From: Saccharopolyspora elongata
Lineage (GTDB): Bacteria; Actinomycetota; Actinomycetes; Mycobacteriales; Pseudonocardiaceae
NCBI RefSeq assembly: GCF_004348985.1
Contig: NZ_SMKW01000041.1
Coordinates: 1 to 64,000, forward strand
Length of the DNA: 64,000 nt
Reading direction: 5' to 3'
Program-made: the position numbers and the translations under genes
The notes under the pieces: generated by a model
What the model was told of the DNA's origin: nothing
Databases searched by the model: none
Seen by the model: the letters and a program-made list of their open reading frames with translations, nothing else
In this document: positions 49,393 to 58,466 of the stretch, in pieces
Layout of the letters: each line of letters begins with the position of its first letter
Position numbering within the stretch: the stretch's first letter is position 1

Positions 49393-52300
49393 ATGTCCGC
49401 ACTAGCCAGACTGAGCCTCGCCAATCGGAGCCTCGTGGCGCTCATCGCGCTCGTCGTCGCCGGGTTCGGGGCGGTCGCCGTCCCCGCGCTCAAGCAGCAG
49501 CTGCTGCCGCCGATCGAGCTCCCGATGGCGTCGGTGATCGCCGCCTATCCGGGCGCCTCCCCCGAGGTGGTCGAGCAGCAGGTCACCGTCCCAGTGGAGG
49601 ACAGCCTGCGCGGCATTCCCGGCATCACCGGCACGACATCGACCTCTCGCGAGTCGTCGGCCTCGGTGCGGGTGGAGTTCGAGTACGGCACCGACATCGA
49701 CGAGGCGCTGGGGCAGCTGCAGCGGTCCGTGTCGCGGATCCAGGCGCAGCTGCCGGAAGGCGTGGAGCCGCAGGTCGTCGCCGGCAGCACCGCGGACCTG
49801 CCGGTGGTGACCCTGGCCGCCGGTACGCCCGGTGACCAGCAGCAACTCGCCGCTCGGCTGGACGAGCGAGTGGTGCCGGAGCTGGAGAGCATCGACGGTG
49901 TCCGGGACGCCGCCGTCTCCGGCACCCGGCAGCAGGTCGTCACGATCGTCCCGGACAACGCCGAGCTCGCCGCCGCCGGATTGAGCCCCAGCGCGATCGG
50001 CACCGCCCTGCGATCGGCCGCCTCGCCGGTGCCCGGCGGCACGTTGACCGAGCACGGGCAGACGTTGACCGTCCAAACAGGACGCGCACCGAGCACCGTC
50101 GACGACCTGCGGAACCTCTACCTCAGCCCCGCCCAGGCCGGGGCCCGGCAGCAGCCCGTGCGGCTGGGCGACGTCGCGGAGGTGACCGCCGAACTGGCCG
50201 CCCCGACGTCTCTGACCAGGACCAACGGCCAGCCCAGCCTCGGCGTGTCGGTGACCATGAAGCCGGACGGCAACGCGGTCACCATCTCGCACGAGGTGCG
50301 CGACCGGCTGCCGGAGCTGACCGCCGCGCTCGGCTCGGGCGCCGCCCTGACCGTGGTCTTCGACCAGGCGCCGGCGATCGAGAAGTCGATCGAGAGCGTC
50401 ACCACCGAGGGCCTGCTCGGGCTGGCCATGGCGGTCGTCGTGATCCTGGTGTTCCTGCTGTCGATCCGATCGACCCTGGTCACGGCCGTGTCGATCCCGC
50501 TGTCGGTGCTGATCGCGCTGATCGCGCTGTGGACCGGTGACCTGTCGCTGAACATGCTGACCCTCGGCGCGCTGACCATCGCGGTCGGCCGTGTGGTGGA
50601 CGACTCGATCGTGGTGTTGGAGAACATCAAGCGGCACCTCTCCTACGGCGAGGACAAGCGCCGCGCGGTGCTCGGCGCGGTCCGCGAGGTGGCCGGCGCG
50701 GTCACCGCCTCGACGCTGACCACGGTCGCCGTGTTCCTGCCGATCGCCCTGGTCGGCGGCATGGTCGGCCAGCTGTTCAGCTCGTTCGCGATCACCGTCA
50801 CGGTGGCCCTGCTCGCGTCGCTGCTGGTGTCGCTCACGGTGATCCCGGTGCTGGCGTACTGGTTCCTGGAAACGCCGTCGCGGCACGTCGACGTCGAGGC
50901 CGTTCGCCGCGAAGCCGAGGAGCGCGAGCAGCGCGGCCTGCTGCAACGCTGCTACGTCCCGGTGATCGCCTTCGCCACCCGCTTCCGCTGGACCACCGTC
51001 GCGCTCGCTTTGGTGGTCCTGGTCGGCACGCTCGGGCTGGTGCCGCTGCTGCAGACCAACTTCCTCAGCCCGGCCGACCAGAACACGCTGCGCATCAGCC
51101 AGCAGCTGCCCGTCGGGAGCAGTCTGGAGGCCACCGACGCCGCGGCGAAGCAGGTCGAGAACGTGCTCGCCGACTTCCGCGAGATCGAGTCCTACCAGGT
51201 CAGCATCGGCGGCGCCGGCGGGCCGTTCGGCGCGATCGCCGGTCTCATGGGCGCGGGCAGCGGCGCCTCGACGGCCAGCTTCTCGCTCACCCTCGACGAT
51301 GACGCCGACTCGACCGAGCTGTCCGACGAGATCCGGGAGCGGCTCGCCGGGCTGACCGACGCGGGCAAGATCACCATCGACCAGGAGGGCGGCGTCGGCG
51401 GCAGCAAGCTGCAGGTCATCGTGCAGGGCTCCGACCAGGCCGAACTGGCCGCGGCGGCGGATTCGGTGCAGCGCGCGATGAGCGAAACGCCGGGCGTCAC
51501 CGACGTCACCGGCAACCTCGGCGACAGCGCGCCGCGCATCGACGTCAACGTCCGGGATGCCGACGCCGCGCGCTACGGGCTGACCGAGGCGACCATCGGG
51601 CAGGCCGTCGCGCAGGCGATGCAGGGCGCCACCCTGACCGAGCTGACGATCGACGGCTCGCCGCACGACGTGGTGCTCCGGGGCAGCGATGCGCCTGCCG
51701 GGCTGGATGCGCTGCGGGCGCTCCCGCTGCCGACGGCCACCGGCACGGTGCGGCTCGACCGGGTCGCCGACGTCGGCCAGATCGATGGGCCACAGGAGCT
51801 CACCCGCACCGATCGCGACCGCAGCGTCACCATCAGCGGCAACGTGACCGCGGCCGACCTCGGCTCGACCACCGCGGATCTGCAGGAGCGGCTCGCCGAC
51901 CTCGACCTGCCCGCCGGGGCGTCCTACGAGCTCGGCGGCGTCAGCTCCGACCAGCAGGAAGCGTTCGGGCAGCTCGGGCTGGCGCTGGCGGCGGCCATCG
52001 CGATCGTCTTCCTGATCATGGTCGGCACCTTCCGCAGCCTGGTGCAGCCGCTGATCCTGCTGGTGTCGGTGCCCTTCGCGGCGACCGGCGCGATCGGGTT
52101 GCTGCTGGTCACCGGCACCCCGCTGGGCGTGCCCGCGCTGATCGGCATGCTGATGCTGGTCGGCATCGTGGTCACCAACGCGATCGTGCTGGTGGACCTG
52201 ATCAACCAGTACCGGGCGGACGGGGCGAGCATCCGGCAGGCGGTGATCGACGGCGGCCGGCGGCGGCTGCGCCCGATCCTGATGACCGCGGCGGCGACCA

Positions 52301-52641
52301 TCTTCGCCCTGATCCCGATGGCCATCGGGATCACCGGCGGCGACGGCGGATTCATCGGCAAACCGCTGGCAATCGTGGTCATCGGCGGGTTGATCAGCTC
52401 CACGCTGCTGACCCTGGTGCTGGTGCCGACGCTGTACACGATGGTCGAGACGGCCAAGGAGAACGCGCGGCGCCGACGCGAGTCGCGCCGGTCCCGCACG
52501 AATGGTGCTGCCGAGCCGGCTGCCGCCCTGCTGGCGAAGCTGGAGCAGGAGAACGCCGAACTCCGCCGGAGCAACGAATCGCTGAAGGAGACCTCCGTGC
52601 AGCTGACGAAGGAGCTCGACCAGCTGCGTCCCCAGCGGTGA
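49393..52641 (+). CDS. RND-family efflux permease (AcrB/SwrC-like)
   Basis: A 1082-residue 12-helix protein with two large periplasm-type loops. Helix 1 RSLVALIALVVAGFGAVAVP, then LLPPIELPMASVIAAYPGAS and PEVVEQQVTVPVEDSLRGIP, typical of HAE-type RND pumps; central helices VVDDSIVVLENIKRHL (conserved Asp pair) and repeat half LMLVGIVVTNAIVLVDLINQ. Similar to the Gram-positive SwrC group. The C-terminus adds a coiled coil (LLAKLEQENAELRRSNESLK). No adaptor or outer-membrane channel gene is nearby, as expected in Gram-positives. AAGGA upstream of the ATG. Confidence 0.9.
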   Translation: MSALARLSLANRSLVALIALVVAGFGAVAVPALKQQLLPPIELPMASVIAAYPGASPEVVEQQVTVPVEDSLRGIPGITGTTSTSRESSASVRVEFEYGTDIDEALGQLQRSVSRIQAQLPEGVEPQVVAGSTADLPVVTLAAGTPGDQQQLAARLDERVVPELESIDGVRDAAVSGTRQQVVTIVPDNAELAAAGLSPSAIGTALRSAASPVPGGTLTEHGQTLTVQTGRAPSTVDDLRNLYLSPAQAGARQQPVRLGDVAEVTAELAAPTSLTRTNGQPSLGVSVTMKPDGNAVTISHEVRDRLPELTAALGSGAALTVVFDQAPAIEKSIESVTTEGLLGLAMAVVVILVFLLSIRSTLVTAVSIPLSVLIALIALWTGDLSLNMLTLGALTIAVGRVVDDSIVVLENIKRHLSYGEDKRRAVLGAVREVAGAVTASTLTTVAVFLPIALVGGMVGQLFSSFAITVTVALLASLLVSLTVIPVLAYWFLETPSRHVDVEAVRREAEEREQRGLLQRCYVPVIAFATRFRWTTVALALVVLVGTLGLVPLLQTNFLSPADQNTLRISQQLPVGSSLEATDAAAKQVENVLADFREIESYQVSIGGAGGPFGAIAGLMGAGSGASTASFSLTLDDDADSTELSDEIRERLAGLTDAGKITIDQEGGVGGSKLQVIVQGSDQAELAAAADSVQRAMSETPGVTDVTGNLGDSAPRIDVNVRDADAARYGLTEATIGQAVAQAMQGATLTELTIDGSPHDVVLRGSDAPAGLDALRALPLPTATGTVRLDRVADVGQIDGPQELTRTDRDRSVTISGNVTAADLGSTTADLQERLADLDLPAGASYELGGVSSDQQEAFGQLGLALAAAIAIVFLIMVGTFRSLVQPLILLVSVPFAATGAIGLLLVTGTPLGVPALIGMLMLVGIVVTNAIVLVDLINQYRADGASIRQAVIDGGRRRLRPILMTAAATIFALIPMAIGITGGDGGFIGKPLAIVVIGGLISSTLLTLVLVPTLYTMVETAKENARRRRESRRSRTNGAAEPAAALLAKLEQENAELRRSNESLKETSVQLTKELDQLRPQR

Positions 52642-52681
52642 TCGCGCCGCCGTGCGCCGGGCACGACCCGGCGCACGGCGG

Positions 52682-54088
52682 TCACCCCGCCGGAGCCGGT
52701 TCGGAGCGGGCTAGGACCTGGCCGCTGGCGTCGAGGGCTTCGACCGCCGCGAAGGCCTCCGGTGCCGGTAGCGCAGCCGCGGTTTCGAAGCCCGCCCTCG
52801 GCACGTCCGTGATCGGCCGGAGCTGGTCCGGGGCCGGGCCCGCCAGGATTCGCCAGGCTCGGACTTCGGTGGCTCCGTTCCAGCTCGCGTACACCGTCGC
52901 GACGCCGTCCGCTTCGCGCAGCGCCGCCACCGGTGGCTCGGTGGGCGCTCCGGTCCAGGCCAGCCGGAAGGCCCGGTAGGAGGGCATGCCGTCGCCGAAC
53001 GAGCCGTGCAGCGCCACCGCCCCGCTCTGGTCGAACTCGGTGAACTGCGGCTGCGAGCCCCAGCCGACGAAGCTGTTGCCGCCCAGCAGCACCTGGTGGT
53101 CGCCCTGGCTGACGCTGGTGTCGCCGCCGGGGTGCGGGAAGGCCCGCGCCAGCCGGGCGGTGCGCGCCTGCTGGTCGACGTCCAGCACGATCGCCCGCGA
53201 CACCGGGCCGGGCTCGCTGGCCGCGTTGTCGAACAGGCTCATGGTTCCGTCGGGCAGCCAGCGCGCGTCGTGCTGCCTGGCGAATGCCGCGTCCGGATCG
53301 ACCGCGAAGTCGCTGCGGGTGCCGCCGAGCCGCCACCGCACGTCGCCGGTGGCGCGGTCCAGCAGGTACAGCGCGTCGGTGTGCCGGGCGGAGATCAGCA
53401 GGTTGCCCGCCGAGTCCTCGGTGATCGAGTTGAGGTGGATGTAGTCGTACGGCGCGGCGGGATCCTCCGGCAGCGGCACCGTCGACTCCTCCGGCGCGAC
53501 GTGGTCGAGGCTGCGCCAGTCGAACAGCACCTCGCCGGTGGCGATGTCGATCTCCTGCACGACGCCTTCCACGACGGGCCGGTCCCGCTGCACCGTGTGG
53601 TAGGCGATGATCAGCGCGGTGTCGCGCGGCGTGATGACCATCTCGTGCAGGTCGGCGCGCAGCCCGCCACCCGCGTCGACCTTGCCGATCTGCCGGTAGG
53701 AGCGGTCGCGGATGACGTACTCGCCCTCGCCGTAGCCGGGGTGCGGCGCGCCCTGCCACCAGGTGAGCACGGGCTCGCCCCGGTAGGCCTGCGCCTTGAG
53801 GTCCATTGTGAACAGTCCGGCGCCGTCGCCGACCGGCTCGGACCACACCGGCTGCCCGGTGTCGTCGATGATCATCGGCCCGCTCTGGGCGGCGGTGCCG
53901 TGGGGCGCGAGGAAGATGTAGCCGGGCTCGGTGCCGTTCGCCGGGGTGTCGATGCGCACCACCGGCGGGTTCAGGTCCGGCCTGGTGACGAAGCGGTGCG
54001 GTTCCGGCGGCGCGGCGACGCCGGGTGTGGCGGCCGCCACCAGCAGCGCCAGCGCCGCCGTCATGACCGCGAGGGCTTTCGAGCGCAT
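52682..54088 (-). CDS. Arylsulfotransferase (ASST)-family secreted protein
   Basis: A 468-residue exported protein: Sec signal (MRSKALAVMTAALALLVAAA, then TPGVAA cleavage region) and a beta-propeller of ASST type (YIFLAPHGTAAQSGPMIIDD, HEMVITPRDTALIIAYHTV, YDYIHLNSITEDSAGNLLIS, RHTDALYLLDRATGDVRWRL, FARQHDARWLPDGTMSLFDN). Active ASST enzymes use a His that is sulfated; the H-N in YIHLNS and HDARW are the expected metal/substrate histidines. Real substrate unknown. ATG with GGAGG close upstream. Confidence 0.82.
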   Translation of the reverse strand: MRSKALAVMTAALALLVAAATPGVAAPPEPHRFVTRPDLNPPVVRIDTPANGTEPGYIFLAPHGTAAQSGPMIIDDTGQPVWSEPVGDGAGLFTMDLKAQAYRGEPVLTWWQGAPHPGYGEGEYVIRDRSYRQIGKVDAGGGLRADLHEMVITPRDTALIIAYHTVQRDRPVVEGVVQEIDIATGEVLFDWRSLDHVAPEESTVPLPEDPAAPYDYIHLNSITEDSAGNLLISARHTDALYLLDRATGDVRWRLGGTRSDFAVDPDAAFARQHDARWLPDGTMSLFDNAASEPGPVSRAIVLDVDQQARTARLARAFPHPGGDTSVSQGDHQVLLGGNSFVGWGSQPQFTEFDQSGAVALHGSFGDGMPSYRAFRLAWTGAPTEPPVAALREADGVATVYASWNGATEVRAWRILAGPAPDQLRPITDVPRAGFETAAALPAPEAFAAVEALDASGQVLARSEPAPAG

Positions 54089-54483
54089 CGGACCTCCGTA
54101 CGCCTGGGGATCGGTCCGAGAGCTATCACCGATCGGCGGGCGGCCGACAGCCTGTTGCGAAAAGTTTCCACGTTCTGCTTTTTGCCAGAGTGCACAACGC
54201 GACCACTCCCCGGATGTGCACCGCGCACCGATTCGGGTCCACTGTGGATGGAAGGTTTTCCTTGCCTGCTCGGCTGAACGAGCGGTTTCCGACGTGGCGC
54301 GGTTCATAACCGCTTCGGGAACAGCGGGGCGCCGGACTACTGTTGAACACGCCTGGGGAGCGCCACCGACAGTCGACTTCCTGAATCGTTCTCGAAGACC
54401 GGAACGCGACGCGCACCCCCGTGCGCCCGACCGGCGAGGACGCAAAGAACCAGTCCGGCACGTTCGTTTCAGGGGAGACTTCC
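54089..54483. other. Divergent promoter region between ASST and MFS genes
   Basis: 395 bp without a supportable gene. It holds a GTCCACTGTGGAT palindrome at 54237 and several AT-rich patches (54160-54190, 54250-54275) that may be promoters. No clear terminator or riboswitch. Confidence 0.5.
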
Positions 54484-55692
54484 TTGCCCATTGCCCTGTT
54501 GGCCCTGGCCATCGCCGCATTCGGGATTGGAACGACCGAGTTCGTGATGATGGGCCTGCTGCCCGAGGTCGCCACCGATCTGCAGGTGTCGATCCCCGAC
54601 GCCGGCGGCTACATCTCGCTGTACGCACTCGGCGTGGTGATCGGCGCACCGCTGCTGACCATGCTGGGCATGCGGTTCAAGCGCAAGACGATGCTGCTGA
54701 GCATGCTCGTGCTGTTCACCGTCGGGAACCTGTGCTCGGCGTTCGCGCCGACCCACGAGCTGCTGCTCGGCGCCCGGTTCCTCGCCGGCCTGCCGCACGG
54801 CGTGTTCTTCGGCATCGGCGCCGTGGTCGCCGCGAGCCTGGTCGCCACCGACAAGCGCGCGCAGGCCATCTCGATGATGTTCATCGGCCTCACCGTGGCG
54901 AACATCGTCGGCGTCCCGGTCGGCACGCTGCTCGGCCAGGCGCTCGGCTGGCGCTGGGCGTTCGGCCTGGTCGCGGTCATCGGCGTGGTCGCGCTGGCCG
55001 CGGTCGCGGCGCTGGTGCCCGACCAGCCCAAGCCCGCCGACGTCAGCGTGCGCGGCGAGCTGCGCGCGTTCCGCCGCCCGCAGGTCTGGCTGGCGTTCGC
55101 GGTCGTCGTCTTCGGCTTCGCCGCGACGTTCTCCTTCTACAGCTACATCAAGCCGGTGCTGACCGACGTAACCGGCTACTCGCCGACCGCGGTCACGCTG
55201 CTGCTCGCGCTGTTCGGCGTCGGCATGACCGTGGGCACCGCGGTCGGCGGGCGGCTCGCCGACAAGGCCCCGATGAAGACGCTGTACGTCTTCCTCGGCG
55301 CGCTGGCGGCCTGCCTGGCGCTGTTCGTGGTGACCGCGCACAGCGCGGTGCTGGCGCCGGTCACGGTGTTCCTGATCGGCGCGACCGGGTTCGCGGCGAT
55401 CCCCAGCATCCAGGCGCGGATCCTCGACCAGGCCAAGGAGGCGCCGGCGCTGGGCTCGGCGAGCATCCAGTCGACCTTCAACATCGCCAACTCGCTGGGC
55501 GCCTACCTCGGCGGCGTGGTGATCGCGGCCGGCCTCGGGCTGACCGCGCCGAGCTGGGTCGGCGCCCTGCTCGCGGTGGTCGGCCTGGGCTTCGCGCTGG
55601 TCTCCGGCTGGCTGGACCGGCGGCCGCAGCGGACCGGGGCGACCGTCTCGCACCGCGCCGCGCAGCCCACCGAGTCGGTCGAGGTCGGCTGA
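54484..55692 (+). CDS. MFS transporter, DHA1/AraJ type
   Basis: A 402-residue 12-helix exporter: ALAIAAFGIGTTEFVMMGLL (helix 1 signature GTTEFV typical of sugar/drug exporters such as AraJ/YdhP), LGMRFKRKTMLLSMLVLFTV motif A, ATDKRAQAISMMFIGLTVAN, VPVGTLLGQALGWRWAFGLV motif C. The best start is TTG 54484 after AGGGGAG with 6 nt spacing; a GTG 63 nt earlier gives a longer, less hydrophobic N-terminus. Substrate unknown. Confidence 0.85.
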   Translation: MPIALLALAIAAFGIGTTEFVMMGLLPEVATDLQVSIPDAGGYISLYALGVVIGAPLLTMLGMRFKRKTMLLSMLVLFTVGNLCSAFAPTHELLLGARFLAGLPHGVFFGIGAVVAASLVATDKRAQAISMMFIGLTVANIVGVPVGTLLGQALGWRWAFGLVAVIGVVALAAVAALVPDQPKPADVSVRGELRAFRRPQVWLAFAVVVFGFAATFSFYSYIKPVLTDVTGYSPTAVTLLLALFGVGMTVGTAVGGRLADKAPMKTLYVFLGALAACLALFVVTAHSAVLAPVTVFLIGATGFAAIPSIQARILDQAKEAPALGSASIQSTFNIANSLGAYLGGVVIAAGLGLTAPSWVGALLAVVGLGFALVSGWLDRRPQRTGATVSHRAAQPTESVEVG

Positions 55693-55822
55693 GGCTTCCC
55701 GCGGAACAGATCGGCTAGCCGGGGCCGACCGCACCTAATACGGTGGCCGCAGGGCGGACACCAGCCCGCGAACGCGGATTCGCGGGGCGAACAATCCGAC
55801 ATCGGCGGAGGAAAACACCCCC

Positions 55823-56653
55823 ATGACACAGGTTCCGAACGTCACGCTGAACACCGGCGCACAGATGCCGCAGCTGGGCTACGGCGTCTTCCAGGTCCCG
55901 GCCGACCAGGTCGTCGAGCCGGTGCGGGCGGCGCTGCAGGCCGGGTACCGCAGCATCGACACGGCCGCGGCGTACGGCAACGAGGAAGGCGTGGGCAAGG
56001 CGATCGCCGAATCGGGCCTGAAGCGCGAGGAACTGTTCGTGACCACGAAGCTCTGGAACGACTCGCAGGGCTACGACAGCACGCTGAAGGCGTTCGACGA
56101 GAGCCTCACCAAGCTCGGGCTCGACCACGTCGACCTGTACCTGATCCACTGGCCGGTGGCGCCCAAGGACAAGTACGTGGCGACCTGGAAGGCCTTCCAG
56201 CAGCTGCACGCCGACGGCCGGGCCAAGGCGATCGGCGTGTCGAACTTCCAGATCCCGCACCTGCGCCGGCTGTTCGAGGAGACCGACGTGGTGCCCGCGG
56301 TCAACCAGATCGAGCTGCACCCGAACCTGCCGCAGGCCGATCTGCGCGCGTTCCACGCCGAGCACGACATCGCCACCGAGGCGTGGAGCCCGCTGGGCCA
56401 GGGCAGGGGCCTGCTGGACGACGCCACGCTGGCCTCGCTGGCCGAGAAGTACGGCAAGAGCCCGGCGCAGATCGTGCTGCGCTGGCAGATCCAGCTCGGC
56501 AACATCGCGATCCCGAAGTCGGTCACGCCGTCGCGGATCAAGGAGAACCTCGAGGTCTTCGACTTCGAGCTCGCCGACGACGACGTCGCGGCCATCACGG
56601 CGCTGAAGACCGGCGTGCGCGTCGGACCCGACCCGGACGTCTTCGGCAGCTGA
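55823..56653 (+). CDS. Aldo/keto reductase
   Basis: A 276-residue NADPH-dependent TIM-barrel reductase: YRSIDTAAAYGNEEGVGKAI with catalytic Asp and Tyr, FVTTKLW with Lys, LIHWPVA with His, then IGVSNFQIPHLRRL and IPKSVTPSRIKENLEVFDF for NADPH phosphate binding. Similar to the 2,5-diketo-gluconate reductase/Rv2971 group. Broad carbonyl substrates likely. Followed by a family C palindrome that separates it from the convergent monooxygenase gene. Confidence 0.92.
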   Translation: MTQVPNVTLNTGAQMPQLGYGVFQVPADQVVEPVRAALQAGYRSIDTAAAYGNEEGVGKAIAESGLKREELFVTTKLWNDSQGYDSTLKAFDESLTKLGLDHVDLYLIHWPVAPKDKYVATWKAFQQLHADGRAKAIGVSNFQIPHLRRLFEETDVVPAVNQIELHPNLPQADLRAFHAEHDIATEAWSPLGQGRGLLDDATLASLAEKYGKSPAQIVLRWQIQLGNIAIPKSVTPSRIKENLEVFDFELADDDVAAITALKTGVRVGPDPDVFGS

Positions 56654-56708
56654 CCCGCACCTTTCAAGGCCCTCCTCGTCGCTCGGCGGGGAGGGCTTCT
56701 TCAGCCCT

Positions 56709-56748
56709 GTGCGCACTTTGTGTTGCCATGGCGACACGAAGTACTCAC
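56709..56748. terminator. 18-4-18 palindrome, family C, between convergent genes
   Basis: GTGCGCACTTTGTGTTGC (56709-56726) pairs with 56731-56748 at 14 of 18 positions around CATG; it is 55 bp after the reductase stop and 9 bp from the monooxygenase stop, so it is well placed as a bidirectional terminator. Confidence 0.7.
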
Positions 56749-56757
56749 GGGCACTGC

Positions 56758-57912
56758 TCAGGCGGCCTGGACGCTGGGGCGGGCCAGGCGGAGGACGTCG
56801 CTACCGGAGCGCAGCGACGCCACCTGGCTGCGGGTCGCCAGCCACCTCGGGAACTTCGCCAAGCGCTGCAGAGGCGTGCTGCGCTGCGCCGATGTCAGCG
56901 CCGCGGTGCGCGACACCTTCAGCGCGCGGGGACGGCGCTCCTGCTCGTAGGCACGCAGCAGCTCCGCCGGTTCTCTGTCCACAACGGACAGGAACTGGGT
57001 GAGCAGCCAGGCGTCTTCCAGCGTCTGGTTGGCCGCTTGCGCCACGGCGGGCGGCATCGCGTGCACCGCGTCGCCCAGCAGCGTGCTGCGCGGGCCGCCC
57101 CAGACCTGGGGCACCTTGTGCCGGATGTGCGGGAAGAACCCGAGGTCGTCGTCGGTGACCGAGGCCAGCAGCGCCTCGACGGGATCGGGCCAGCCGCGGA
57201 AGGCCCGCTGCAGCTCAGCGACGGAGAGCACCGGGTCGCCGTCCTTCCAGGGCATGTCGAACCACCAGTGCAGCAGCCCGTCGCCGGTCGGGATCAGGCC
57301 GCAGTGCGCGTAGCGGCCGGCGATGTTGAGCGTCTGGTGGCCGTGCGCGACCGGGAGGTCGCTGCGGGTCAGTCCCTGCCAGCTGGCCCAGCCGGTGGGC
57401 CGCGCCGGTTCGCCGCCCAGCACCTCGCGGCGCACCACCGAGCGCTGCCCGTCGGCGCCGATCAGCAGGTCACCGGTGGCCGAGCTGCCATCGGCGAACT
57501 GGACAACGACGTGGTCCGGATGCTCGGTGACGCCGACGCAACGGCGGCCGAAGTGCAGCACGCCCGGCGGCAGCGCGGCGGCCATCTCCGCGATCAGCTC
57601 GCGGCGCGGGATCTGCACCGTGGGCGACCCCAGGCGCTCGGTGACCTCGTCGAGGTCGGCCTCCCAGAGCAGCCGGCCGGATTCGGTGACCGAGCGGAGG
57701 CTGTGCAGCGGGTGACCGGCCGGTTCGATGTCGACGCCGAGGCCGCGCAGCGCCGCCGTGCCGTTGCTCCACACCGTGATGCCCGCACCCGTGGTGCGCA
57801 GGGCGTCCGCGTGCTCGAAGACCTGCACGTCGTGGCCCTTGCCGAGCAACCCGTTGGCGATGGCGAGTCCCCCGACTCCGGCCCCGATCACGAGAACCCG
57901 CATCGTCTCCAT
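56758..57912 (-). CDS. FAD-dependent monooxygenase (aromatic hydroxylase type)
   Basis: A 384-residue group A flavoprotein monooxygenase: dinucleotide motif VLVIGAGVGGLAIANGL, GAGITVWSNGTAALRGLG, GDLLIGADGQRSVVR (DG motif), and STLLGDAVHAMPPAVAQAAN (GD motif). Likely hydroxylates an aromatic or polyketide substrate with NAD(P)H. The upstream 200 bp are AT-richer and contain GTTGATAACCGACG, perhaps a regulator site, but no regulator gene is adjacent. Confidence 0.9.
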   Translation of the reverse strand: METMRVLVIGAGVGGLAIANGLLGKGHDVQVFEHADALRTTGAGITVWSNGTAALRGLGVDIEPAGHPLHSLRSVTESGRLLWEADLDEVTERLGSPTVQIPRRELIAEMAAALPPGVLHFGRRCVGVTEHPDHVVVQFADGSSATGDLLIGADGQRSVVRREVLGGEPARPTGWASWQGLTRSDLPVAHGHQTLNIAGRYAHCGLIPTGDGLLHWWFDMPWKDGDPVLSVAELQRAFRGWPDPVEALLASVTDDDLGFFPHIRHKVPQVWGGPRSTLLGDAVHAMPPAVAQAANQTLEDAWLLTQFLSVVDREPAELLRAYEQERRPRALKVSRTAALTSAQRSTPLQRLAKFPRWLATRSQVASLRSGSDVLRLARPSVQAA

Positions 57913-58114
57913 CCGTCGTCCCGACGTCGGTTATCAACGACGATTTTATCGACTCGACCGGAAGTACCGAATTGTCCTTGCTCACACCACGCGCTAGCGA
58001 GAATCGATCAAGGAATACGCTACACCTGGTGAATGCCCCAGGGGACATATCGGGACCCACCAGCAGACCGGCGGCCCACGGGTTGACAACGCTGCTCCAG
58101 CGGCCGGGATGCCG

Positions 58115-58312
58115 TCAGGCCGCTTCCAGGAATCTCCCCGCGACCAAGCCGGGCTCGTCGCCTCCGTCGAACCGCACCCACAGGACGGGACCGTCGAAGA
58201 CCTCCGGAAGACCGGTGGCGGTCTCCACCACCGTGCCGACCTGATCACGGAACCGGCCGAACGTGGCGCGCACCCGCACGCCTGGTTCAAACGGGCTCGA
58301 TGACTGCTCCAT
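58115..58312 (-). CDS. Small beta-rich protein of unknown function
   Basis: A 65-residue protein (FEPGVRVRATFGRFRDQVGT, VVETATGLPEVFDGPVLWVR, FDGGDEPGLVAGRFLEAA) with the strand pattern of an SH3/KOW-like barrel. ATG 58312 lacks a Shine-Dalgarno sequence and may be leaderless. Coding by composition; family not certain. Confidence 0.6.
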   Translation of the reverse strand: MEQSSSPFEPGVRVRATFGRFRDQVGTVVETATGLPEVFDGPVLWVRFDGGDEPGLVAGRFLEAA

Positions 58313-58466
58313 GAGGGGGGACGTTACGTGCCCGCGGGCCGCAACGGAAATCGCCTCCGCCCCGAGCTCCCATCATCGCGCTGACCTGCACTGTTGCCGG
58401 AGTGGGAGGATGGACGGGGAGGACCGCCGCGCGACAGTGAGCGGCATCACCTGGCGAAGGGGACGG

